The translations under genes and the position numbers were made by a program. Source: Bugulina stolonifera (lineage: Eukaryota; Bryozoa; Gymnolaemata; Cheilostomatida; Bugulidae). From it: a stretch of 64,000 nucleotides of DNA. The notes under the pieces are model-generated. The model did not search any database. It worked only from the letters and a program-made list of their open reading frames with translations, and was not told the origin of the DNA. Shown here in pieces: positions 1 to 9,263 of the stretch (the stretch's first letter is position 1; every line of letters starts with the position of its first letter). The stretch spans positions 14,022,501 to 14,086,500 of the forward strand of contig OW285190.1 of NCBI GenBank assembly GCA_935421135.1, in the 5' to 3' direction.

Positions 1-57
1 ACGACAGGGAAGGTCTCGTTTTACAGCATGAAATCCTACTTCAATGTTTAGTGGTGC

Positions 58-63
58 TGTGTG
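58..63. repeat. Left 6-bp target-site duplication TGTGTG
   Basis: TGTGTG directly abuts the left terminus (AGTAGT at 64). The same hexamer directly follows the right terminus. Because it is a dinucleotide repeat, chance identity is somewhat more likely than for a complex hexamer. Confidence 0.75.
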
Positions 64-607
64 AGTAGTATAGTCAGTGCAGATCTACACAGACACCCGG
101 CCCTTTCCGCGTCGTATTAGCCCTAGATCCAAAAACTCCCCGGGCGGACGACCACCCCACCCGTCCTCTCGCCCCTCCTCTCCCCTAAACCTCACTCTAT
201 GTGCAAAGCCCTAGAACCTACTCCCCCCCATCGCGGGTGGGGTTTCAAAAACCTCATCGGCTGTTCCGCGGAACCCAGTCTAAAGAGCAAACCCCTCGCC
301 CCATCCCACGGCTCGGGCGAGGGGGCGCGCGCGTACGCGCGCGCCCCCCCGCTCCGCGAACCCCACCCGTCCTCCCTCCACCCGTCCCCGCCCCTCCCCA
401 CCCCTCCCCACCCCAAACCCCTCCGCCTCGCCCTCCGCCTCGCGGCGGTTCTCGTTCGCGAGTCCAGCCGTGGCCCCACGCCGCCCTCCCCCCGCCCAGC
501 CCCCGCCCCTCCCCCGCCCTCCCGCCCCAACGACCCGTCGCGACCCTCGCGGGCGGACCGTCGGCTGGAGTAGGGTGAAGCGAAGGAAAATACGGGTTAG
601 AGTAATG
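64..607 (+). repeat. Left terminal inverted repeat, about 544 bp
   Basis: It matches the reverse complement of 9264-9809 over its whole length with few differences, and identity stops at GAGTAATG. One strand is very C-rich, with runs of CCCCTCCC and CCCCACCC type. A perfect 28-bp palindrome made largely of alternating GC lies at 321-348. Long frames here on both strands are by-products of this composition and are not genes. Confidence 0.93.
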
Positions 608-1013
608 ATAGGCTACACCCGTGCGGAGTGCCCGTGCAGAGTTTACGACGCTGACTATACTACTATAAAAAACTTACCGAGTGGTGGTGGTGGTGCTTCC
701 GGATGATTTCTTCGCCGGGGACTGTTGAGACTGAACTGGTCGGGGTGACACCGCACTCGCGCGCTCCTCCGTTCGAGCGCCCCCGGACCTTCGATGAAAG
801 ACTCGCGTCTTAACCCTCATTTTCCCCGGACCCTCCCCTAGGGAAATCGCCCGTCCCCGTGACGAGCGGCGAGAGAAAGTGAAGGCGGTGGCTCTTCCGC
901 GCTTCAAACCGTAGACTTCGCGAGGAGGTTAGCCGACGACATCATCGCTCGGAGGGGTAGAAATAGAAATAGATAAACGGGATAGATGGATGCTTGTCTT
1001 CTCATCGCCATCG

Positions 1014-1066
<53 letters not shown>

Positions 1067-1501
1067 CAAATAGACCCGCCTCTACGATGATGTCGTTGAC
1101 TCGCCACCAATTTCTTTGACCACCGCGTCCACTTTCCCCCGGGTAGCAAACTCCGATAGGGAGAGAGCGCATCGTGCGCGTGCGATGTCACCCCCCACCT
1201 ACGAATGAAGACAATAGAAGAAATGTGAACTGATAAGGGGTGAGTATGAGCGGAAGCTGCGCTAGTATCGTCTACCCCTTTGGTTTGGAGAGGTAAATGG
1301 TTTTTAATGTATTAGCTAGTGTTTTATTGCTCGGTTTTAAGGCTACAACCGGTAAACCCTCCGTTTTGAGGACGGAGACCCCTTACAATAGAGAGTGAAT
1401 GTGAAAAAAATTATACGGGTATATGTACAAGGGTTATGATGCACTGTTCGTTTACTCTCCAATTTATCGAATGAAGTAGTCTCATCTCCGAGAAATCAGT
1501 A
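608..1501. other. Subterminal spacer inside the element, no gene recognised
   Basis: This lies between the left TIR and the 3' end of the polymerase gene. The first 350 bases are GC-rich, then it becomes AT-richer. It contains a CAT trinucleotide run at 1015-1062. No frame here shows a recognisable domain. A minus-strand frame at 904-1191 is only methionines encoded by the CAT run. Confidence 0.6.
1015..1062. repeat. CAT/ATG trinucleotide microsatellite
   Basis: About 16 uninterrupted CAT units. Confidence 0.95.
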
Positions 1502-4500
1502 CTAGCATTCTATAGGACTCGTACTCACCCCGTCTTCTGCAACCTTCCGCTTACCATAGAAGTAGGTGAGTCAGGTCTTTAGCTGGGTGTAGCTATACGT
1601 TTGGTTTCCTCTTCTGATAAAACCCCGATTGTCCCCTCTCACCGACTCCCCTGTCCTGAGCACGGAGAGGAACTTCTCTTTGGTTAGGGCGTTTCCTCTT
1701 TTGTTTAGTCCTTTGCTGCTATACTTGCTATCACCATCAGCGGACCAGCAAAAGTATGTTTTTGAGTTGAGCGCGATGACCCCCTCCCCCCGAAACTCCT
1801 CCTTAAACAGGCCGGGGGTTCGTGTTTCGTATCGTTGCACCTTCTCACAACATTCCCTCATCTCCCACTCTTGGCCAAGCACCTTGGTCGTGATAAAGTC
1901 TTCCTTGTGCCTATCGCAGAAGGGTCTGGGAAACCATCTACCATATTCTCTGTAGAACTCTTCTTTTTTATCTTTTCGGATGACCTCATCTATACTACGA
2001 GCACTCAGAGCCATGTAAGCGCTATCCGTGTCCATTTCTACGTACTCAAAGTCCTCTCTGCTGACGAATCTGTGAAAATAAAACGGACGGGTTGTAGGGG
2101 GGGGGGGGGGGGGTTGGGGTTGACACCAAAGAATAAATAGAGAAGGATTTGATAAAATCTTTGTATAGTCTAGTGCTACTTACCTATCCATAAAGTCGTA
2201 GTAGAATTCTAGCATTCTCAACTTGGCTCTCTGGAGGATAACGAATCCTACGACAGATGGAACATCCATTCGAATCTAAAAGAAAGAAAGAGAGAGAGAG
2301 AGTTTACCCTACCACTCAGAAAAAGTTTCGTCAAATCAAGAATCAAAATAAAAAAAAAAGATTGTCAACACTTGCCTTTTTCTTGTGAAGCTCTATCTCA
2401 AAGTAGTTTTCATCAACTTCGTTTAGACTAGAAAAGTGCCTACTCCTCACTTTGACAGCCGCCTCCTCTACTGTCTCCACATACTTGACAGTCTTATGTT
2501 TCTCTTTATTTGTTATGGTCTTTCCGTAGGCTGAATTCCCAACGAGCTTGCTGGTGCTGGCCAAGAGGGCCAGGTCGGGGTTCACATCCCCACCTCTTCT
2601 TGCGTCTGAGACCGAAGAACCAAAGTCTTTGTAGATGGCTCGTGGGATAAAGTGAACAAACTGATAGATCCTGGTAATTATCAAACCTTGATCTAGATAC
2701 CATCTAGCCAGATCGGAGAGTAGTGTGATTCGCTCGCCAAAAAGACTCCCCACGAGCATTCGCTGAGGTCTCTTCAAGAATCCGTTCTGTTCGGCAAAAG
2801 CGCGCATGTGTTCGCTAAGGTGTTCTCTTCCCACGTTTATATTCTTGAAAATAGGTGCCATCTCAGAGAACTTCGCTTTTAGCTCTTCGGGTACGGAAAT
2901 GTCACACTCCACTAAACCATAGTACTCTCCACTACGAATGTTATTGATTATCTTATCGAGGTTGACGTAACCCCTCTCCGGATAGAGAGAAGAAAAGAAG
3001 ATGGCGAGAAATGTCCTAACTTCTACATCCGAACGAACTCGCGCTTCCCACTCACACTGCCGAGTGGTGATGAGCTTATAGCCTAGAGCCTTGATGTAAT
3101 CTTCTTTCCTTGCAGTGTCCACCCGGAGCTCTTCATTCGTCATGTTTCTGACACCTTTTCCGTTCCCTCCTAGCTCGCACTCGTGCCCATGCCAGTAGCA
3201 ACCGTGGAATTGGTACACCGTCCGACTCTGTTCGCTATAACCATCCACTGGTAGGTTGTGACAGCCTATCCTCATTTCTCCTCCATTCTGTTGGTGAAGG
3301 ATGACCTCTCCTCTCTTCCACGATTGGAACTCTAACCAACCATGCGCCACTTTGCTGAACTTTTTAATAGGTTCTAGAGCAAAGCCTCGGCTCTCTAGCC
3401 TCCGCCTGGGATAACCCGTAGGCATATTCCCCATCATACAGTATAGGTAGAGGGCGTTGGCATCAACTCCCAGAATGGACCTACAGGGTTTTGCGGATGT
3501 GCCATACATCTTCTCTCGAATAGAGGTCACTCCAACTTCATGATGTCTGTGAAAGATAATGCTTGGCCCCCCCACGAGGTTATCGCGAAGAGTATGGTAC
3601 AGACTTTTGCTCTCCTCATCGAACAGACATATGGGTTGCGAGTTGCAAAGTTCGTCTCGGAGAGACATTAACCTATGCAGCGGAAGAGCGGCTTGTGGAG
3701 GAGAGTAGCCATAAGGTCGGGCCTCCACCTCCATAAACAACCATCTGATAGCCAAGCCTGGAAGCGAGATTGCGGATTTCAACATGTCAATACCCTTTTG
3801 TCGATAGATAGAGCTCTGACGTGCAATGGCCTCGATGAATGGGGCCACATCGAGGTTGTTGTACCAGATGAGAAAATCCCTGAACGTTTCCATGTTCTCT
3901 CTTTCCCACACGACCTGACAGTGGTGATAATCTTGCTCGCTCAATTCTTGCTGAGTCAGCGAGTTGAAAAAACTCTCTCGGGGAGGGAGTCCATAATAAT
4001 CCAACCTTCTCAGGGAATCTACCCAGTCGTAAGGAAAGAATCCCTTACTCTCTGACACGCCAAATGCCTTCAAGTATTTGGAGTAGTTGAAGCCCGGTGC
4101 GATAAAGTTGCATATGTCAAGGAACCTAAAACGTCTACTCTCCACGCAGGACATACTGTTAACACGCTTAACGATGAAGACAAAATCTTCTCCCTCCTCC
4201 TCTTGTAGAGAGCGAAGCAAAGGTCCCTTTAGTATATTTAGGTCATACTTTTGTGAGTTGAAACCAACCACCGGAACGCTGGAGATGTGCTGTTCTAACT
4301 CTCTTTCTAATCCGGAGAGACCGGACTTCACCCTGTAAGTCGAGACGTTAGAGAACTTTTCGTCAGCAAAGGCTTCTTCTCTATCCGCCCGATCCGCAAG
4401 GAAAGTAGAGAGTCGCTTGCGTACATCCCGGAATCTTTCTCCGAACAAATCTCCTGCCACGTCAGCAATCTTTGCTATGTAGTGGACGAATTGACGAATG

Positions 4501-5889
4501 CACTTCGTTCCATCCTTGCTGTCGACACTCCTCACAAAGCACTTGGCCTGCTCAAACCCCGGGACGTTAGAACATACAGATATGCTCAGTAACTCGTGTC
4601 TTGCACTAAAAGTCATTGTGGAGGTGTTAGTTTGTAGGTTGTCTTTTGGCATGAAGCATTCAATATCATAGGTGATATAGTAGGGGTAGTATAAGAGGTC
4701 GGGGTTCACCACCTCTATTCCCGCCACTCGCTTGAGTTTTGTGAATATGGTTGGCGGGGGTCCAAACGTTCCACCAGGGAAAACAAACACCGATGCTTCC
4801 TCTGGCGAGCACTTATGTCGCCGTAGGCTGGACAAACGTGTGAAAGCGCCATCGCACAACTTGCAGGTGAAACATCTGGCAAACGAATCAACATTCTTTA
4901 TCCAGCTGAAGTGTTTTTCGTACATGTTGACAAAGAGTTTACGGGCTTTGTTTCGTGCCCCAGATGACCAAACTATCGGAGCTACCCCCTCATCAGTTAG
5001 GCAGAAGACTATTATAGATATGTCAAAATGATCTTCCAAGGCCAGCAGATCACTCGCGCCCACCCCGGGAAAGTCTGACAAAGTTGATGAGGGTGGGGAA
5101 GAAGATCTAGATTGTCTCATGTATTGTTTAAACAAGCGATGTGTTGTGGTCTGAGAGGGGCGATGACAGCAACATCCCTTCTTTGGGTCGCAGTTACAGT
5201 CATACATCATGGCCAAATTTGCAATGTGACGTAAAACCCAAGCGGTGTTCGGTCTCCTTTGTGCTGACCTCTCTCTCAAGTCGAGCTCCTGCACAGATTC
5301 GCAAAACTCTCTCATCTCATTCTCTGCTCTGATCAGTCTTGGCTTGGGGAAGAACGCGGCATTGTTGCTTGATGAGTGAAAGTAGCGCAACTCTCCACTG
5401 GTCTTATGCTCGAGGATGACTCCAGCGCTACAGTTAATCTTCACAGTACAAGGTACTCTCTTCCACATCGCTCTCAATTTAGTCCACACCTCTTCATCTC
5501 CTTCATCTTCACATTCCCCTCTCCACACTCGAACGTTGAGAATGTCTTCTACAGGACGAGAGTGTATTGTGGACCTGATCGAGCTCCAATAGCGGGCTAG
5601 TAGCACCCCCATCTCATCCCCCTCTTCAGCTGTTGGAGGTTTGGACCAGAAAACATCATCAAACTTCTCTGCATCCCCCTCATCTTTTTCCGCCTTGGCC
5701 TCGCTATGAAATCGTCTCATGTGATGACCTAGCTTTCTCCTCCCATCAAAACATCCGCCACAAACCGGGCACTTGTGTGGGTGAGCCTGTGCATGCATTC
5801 TCTTTGTGTGCCTGTCTAGAGAAAACGCTGTTTTGAGAACCAGACCGCATAGTTGACAAGTGTGCTCGGCCTGACGAGAGCTCTCCCCC
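1502..5889 (-). CDS. Zinc-finger family B DNA polymerase, three exons, one in-frame stop near the C terminus
   Basis: Exons: 5889-2376, 2275-2184 and 2069-1502, all in phase; further leader exon(s) probably lie upstream. The open frame reaches 5903 without an ATG, and a TTTTTATAG acceptor sits at its 5' edge. Two C2H2 fingers lie near residues 16-37 and 45-66, a third finger-like motif near 347-365 and a Cys cluster near 236-246. Exonuclease motifs are YDIECF (about 412), NSQKYD (about 549) and YNNLD (about 681). Motif A is DANALYLY (about 814), the FHGCYWHGH motif of viral/organellar family B enzymes is near 899, motif B is KLVGNSAYGK (about 1119) and motif C is EMDTDSAY in exon 3. Intron 1 (2375-2276) has a GC donor, GCAAGT; intron 2 (2183-2070) is GT-AG. 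A TGA at 1571-1573 interrupts the frame, which then continues 22 codons to TAG, so the usual C-terminal lysine-rich tail is cut off. Expected role: copying the element DNA, probably protein-primed. Confidence 0.88.
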
Positions 5890-6236
5890 CTATAAAAATA
5901 CAAAATAGTAGGGTGTAAGTTATTCTTTTACCTCATACTACTATTAGCAATCCACAATTGTTACCAACTACCTCATTTAGCACTAACCTTTTTTACTTGT
6001 TGACATCTCTGATCAGGTGCTGACTAGTAGGTAAGTGTCTCTGTTTAGTCTCCCTATAAAAAATATATAGTAGTAGGGTGTAAGTTAATTTTTTTTGTTT
6101 TTGGCTCAATAGCGTTATATACAATAGACACTTCACAATTGCTGCCGATTACCCTATTTAGCACTAACCTTATGTTGTACTTGTTGACATCTCTGATCAG
6201 GTGCTGACTAGTAGGTAGCTGTCTCTGTTTACTCTC
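5888..6236 (-). repeat. Tandem duplication of the polymerase leader/first-exon region
   Basis: Copies at about 5888-6050 and 6052-6236 share a core that reads GATCAGGTGCTGACTAGTAG on the plus strand. On the minus strand each copy shows an acceptor-like TTTTATAG, a short segment with ATGTCAACAAGT, and a GTTAGTGC donor. They look like duplicated leader exons. Joining the nearer ATG exon to the polymerase frame leaves the phase off by one beside a run of six G, so I cannot assign the start codon. Confidence 0.7.
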
Positions 6237-6290
6237 ACTCTGTTGACTAGAGGCTGATTGTTCATACTGCTAGAGTGAGAAACTCATACC

Positions 6291-6297
6291 TTAAATA
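6291..6297 (-). promoter_or_regulatory. TATA-like box for the polymerase gene
   Basis: The minus strand reads TATTTAAGG. A TCACTC initiator-like site lies about 25 bases downstream, and both sit just upstream of the duplicated leader exons. A GGGCGG box (6310-6315) lies immediately upstream. Confidence 0.4.
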
Positions 6298-6347
6298 GTA
6301 GTATTCAGTGGGCGGAGTCTAACCATTTCCCCACCCTTGGCAATACC

Positions 6348-7360
6348 ACCCCGATGTGAATCCGAAGCCTCCCGATGTGAATCCGAAGCCTCCCGATGTG
6401 AATCCGAAGCCTCCCGATGCACCCCGATGTGAATCCGAAGCCTCCCGATGTGAATCCGAAGCCTCCCGATGCACCCCGATGTGAATCCGAAGCCTCCCGA
6501 TGCATCCCGATGTGAATCCGAAGCTTCCCGATGCATCCCGATGTGATTCCGAAGCTTCCCGATGCATCCCGATGTGAATCCGAAGCTTCCCGATGCATCC
6601 CGATGTGAATCCGAAGCTTCCCGATGCATCCCGATGTGATTCCGAAGCTTCCCGATGCATCCCGATGTGAATCCGAAGCTTCCCGATGCATCCCGATGTG
6701 ATTCCGAAGCTTCCCGATGCATCCCGATGTGAATCCGAAGCTTCCCGATGCATTTCGATGCACCCCGATGTGAATTGACACATCGGGACACATCGGGATG
6801 CATCGGGAAGCTTCAGAATCACATCGGGATGCATCGGGAAGCTTCGGAATCACATCGGGATGCATCGGGAAGCTTCGGATTCACATCGGGAAGCTTCGGA
6901 ATCACATCGGGATGCATCGGGAAGCTTCGGAATCACATCGGGATGCATCGGGAAGCTTCGGATTCACATCGGGATGCATCGGGAAGCTTCGGAATCACAT
7001 CGGGATGCATCGGGAAGCTTCGGAATCACATCGGGATGCATCGGGAAGCTTCGGAATCACATCGGGATGCATCGGGAAGCTTCGGATTCACATCGGGATG
7101 CATCGGGAAGCTTCGGAATCACATCGGGATGCATCGGGAAGCTTCGGATTCACATCGGGATGCATCGGGAGGCTTCGGATTCACATCGGGGTGCATCGGG
7201 AGGCTTCGGATTCACATCGGGATGCATCGGGAGGCTTCGGATTCACATCGGGGTGCATCGGGAGGCTTCGGATTCACATCGGGGTGCATCGGGAGGCTTC
7301 GGATTCACATCGGGGTGCATCGGGAGGCTTCGGATTCACATCGGGGTGCATCGGGACACA
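6348..7360. repeat. Inverted pair of tandem arrays between divergent genes
   Basis: The left arm (about 6348-6770) is a tandem array of roughly 15 units. The right arm (about 6780-7360) is the reverse-complement array of roughly 18 units. Units are 31 bp, or 21 bp where a GATGCATCGG-type segment is missing. The core is CATCGGGAAGCTTCGGATTC. The outer units of both arms carry GGCTTC and GTGCATC variants, while the inner units carry AAGCTTC (a HindIII site) and ATGCATC, so variants mirror around the centre. The array separates the two promoters exactly, which suggests a bidirectional regulatory region, a replication origin, or both. Frames of 170-238 codons crossing it are translated repeat and not genes. 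Confidence 0.95.
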
Positions 7361-7406
7361 TTGGGATTGGATAATAAAAAGGGAGGAGTCAAGAAATGAG
7401 CAGATG

Positions 7407-7413
7407 TATAAAG
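7407..7413 (+). promoter_or_regulatory. TATA box of the plus-strand element gene
   Basis: TATAAAG lies about 25-30 bases before an initiator-like TCTCAGCATT and about 90 bases before the ATG at 7496. It lies just outside the repeat array. Confidence 0.6.
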
Positions 7414-7495
7414 GGAGAGTGGGATCACAGTCTCAGCATTCAAAGTTCAGCACATCACTACTGTACAGGAACACTACTACAATAGTACATTATCA

Positions 7496-8468
7496 ATGGA
7501 TACTGACAACATAGTTCAGAACCAAGAAGAGTTATTTGCGGGCTTAACGGACTCACAAATGGATGGAATTATTGAAGAAGAAGAGTGCAGTCAGAAGAGG
7601 AAAGAAGAGGTGGATGCGTTAAAAGAGGCACGGAAGAAGGGGAAAATAATAGGAGTGGGGAGTCTTGCCCGAAAGGATCTTTCTAACATGGCGGACTCTC
7701 CGTCCTCCCCGGAGCGGGCCTCGGATAGGGGCGAGACCACAACAACCAAGAAGAGGAAGAACCCAAAAGGAGATGAAATCTGTGCTAAGAAAAAAAAGAA
7801 ACCCCAGGTGATTGTAATATCAGATGATGATGATGATGGCCACGGAGCCGATACGGCTACGGAAGAAATGGATGGTGGTGAGACGACGAAGGGAAAAAAA
7901 GCTACCAAGTCCCCTTGCAAGGGGAAGAAAAAGAGCGGGGGACTAAGCCTGGAGAAAGCTCGTGCAGTGGCGGCAACCCTAATGTAAGTAGCCCTATTCG
8001 TATATCTATAAATTACCGTACTATCTTTCTCCCGTTTAACCACTTTGTCGGATCTATATACACCACTTTCATTATTGTAGGAGCATGGGACCGGAGAAGA
8101 GGAGCTCTCTGCAGACAACGGTGAAGCTGTCGGAGCTAGAGCCAGGAACTGTGCTAGAAGTGAGTGGAGGTTCGGTGGTTGAAACGGCATTCGGAAAAGC
8201 ATTCTTAGCCAGGGCAAGCTATGTGGATGACAAGGGGATGAGACATTGCATCAGCTTTCACACCAACATTCGTCACGCCATGCCCAAGCTAGCGGATGTC
8301 AAAGAAGAGGAGCTAAAGGACCTTACCCTTCCACCTAGGATCATGGTGTACTTGGGACAGCAGGAGACCGCTAAAGGACAAAACACATTCAACCGTATCG
8401 AAAGCGTGTGCTCCCTGCCAGGAGCAGCCATGAAAAAGCTGGCCGGTGACTTGAGAAAGAAGACCTAG
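7496..8468 (+). CDS. Nuclear-looking accessory protein of the element, two exons, about 291 aa
   Basis: Exon 1 is 7496-7983. The intron 7984-8080 (97 bases) has donor GTAAGT and acceptor TTGTAG. Exon 2 is 8081-8468 and the join is in phase. The first 162 residues look disordered: acidic and Lys/Arg-rich, with clusters such as KKRKNPK and KKKKKP (likely nuclear localisation) and VIVISDDDDD near residue 103, a classic SUMO-interaction pattern. Exon 2 encodes a compact domain of about 110 residues, beginning LSELEPGTVLEV and ending near PRIMVYLGQQ, which resembles a small beta-barrel. I do not recognise the family firmly. A single-stranded DNA-binding or replication-accessory role is inference from its position opposite the polymerase. 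The frame ends at TAG 8466-8468, but the same frame continues into a second related domain. Confidence 0.78.
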
Positions 8469-8810
8469 GCCCAGTTGGAAGAATTTTTTCGAGTGCAAAC
8501 GCTATCTTCCTTCCCCGTTGGTTCTGTGCTGGTGGTGACCGCGCTCCGACCCACATACGTCCCAAGATGCGGTGATGGTGATAATGCGAGCAACTCCATT
8601 GCCACCTACGAGTGCCGGATTGGAAACGAAGAAAAAAAGGGAGAAGTCTTCCTTCCGGGACGTCTGGCAGTTTCGATGAAAGAGCTCCTCCCCTCCGTGA
8701 TGGTGTACAAGGGACAGAAGACTTCCAAGAGCGGGAGAACATTCTACGATTGTGCCATTCTAGACTCCATCCTCGGCGAGCGTCTCCTCCCCGCCACTGC
8801 ACAGTTTTGA
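8469..8810 (+). pseudogene. Second copy of the accessory domain, same frame after one TAG
   Basis: The frame is open without interruption from the TAG at 8466-8468 to TGA at 8808-8810 (113 codons). The first ATG is far inside, so it is unlikely to start independently; a frame start at 8475 would need TTG. It aligns with exon 2 of the preceding gene: LSSFPVGSVLVV matches LSELEPGTVLEV, and LPSVMVYKGQKTSKSG matches the PRIMVYLGQQ region. Either the gene was a two-domain protein now broken by one stop, or the stop is read through or removed by splicing. A CAG at 8472-8474 could serve as an acceptor, but I found no convincing donor. Confidence 0.65.
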
Positions 8811-8849
8811 GGCAAAAACTTTTGTCATTCACACTCATTCGTGTCTACT

Positions 8850-9245
8850 TATCAATTGATTTTATATTATTACTCTCAAACTCGTGTATCGTTAGCCTTA
8901 CTCATATTTTTCATAGTCGTATATCGGTTTTTATCGATTGATTTTATATTATTACTCTCAAACGTATTGAAAATTAAAACAAACTCGTGTATCATTACCC
9001 TTACTCATATTTTTCATAGTCGTATATCAAGTTTTTTATTGCTTGATTTTATATTATTACTCTAAAAACGTATTGAAAATTAAAACAAACTCGCGTATCA
9101 TTACCCTTACTCATATTTTTCGTAGTCACATATCAAGTTTTTTATCGATTGATTTTATATTATTACTCTCAAACGCATTGAAAATTAAAACAAACTCGTG
9201 TATCATTACCCTGACTCATATTTTCATAGTCGTATATCATCTATT
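8850..9245. repeat. Subterminal tandem array of about 105-bp units
   Basis: Nearly four units are present. Each contains TTGATTTTATATTATTACTC, ATTGAAAATTAAAACAAACTC and CATAGTCGTATATC. The first unit lacks the internal ATTGAAAATTAAAACAAA segment. It is AT-rich, between the accessory gene and the right TIR. It may contain transcription-end signals, but none is individually convincing. Confidence 0.93.
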
Positions 9246-9263
9246 CTAGAATACATCACACAC

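Noticed and set aside
192..578. Overlapping proline/arginine- or glycine-rich frames in the TIRs, mirrored at 9246-9681
   Set aside because: They arise from extreme C-rich composition and occur identically in both TIRs; composition bias, not proteins.
904..1191. Minus-strand frame with a run of methionines
   Set aside because: Produced by the CAT microsatellite; no domain.
6291..7514. Long open frames of 163-238 codons in several frames on both strands
   Set aside because: They are translations of the 31-bp inverted tandem array, open in all frames because the unit has few stops; no start or splice context supports them.
1502..8810. Altered genetic code to explain TGA and TAG inside element genes
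   Set aside because: The host genes in the same window end normally with TAA, TGA and TAG, and the two internal stops are different codons; mutation or local readthrough is simpler.
8475..8810. Independent gene starting at 8475
   Set aside because: The frame start is TTG, not ATG; it is better read as the continuation of the preceding frame after one stop.
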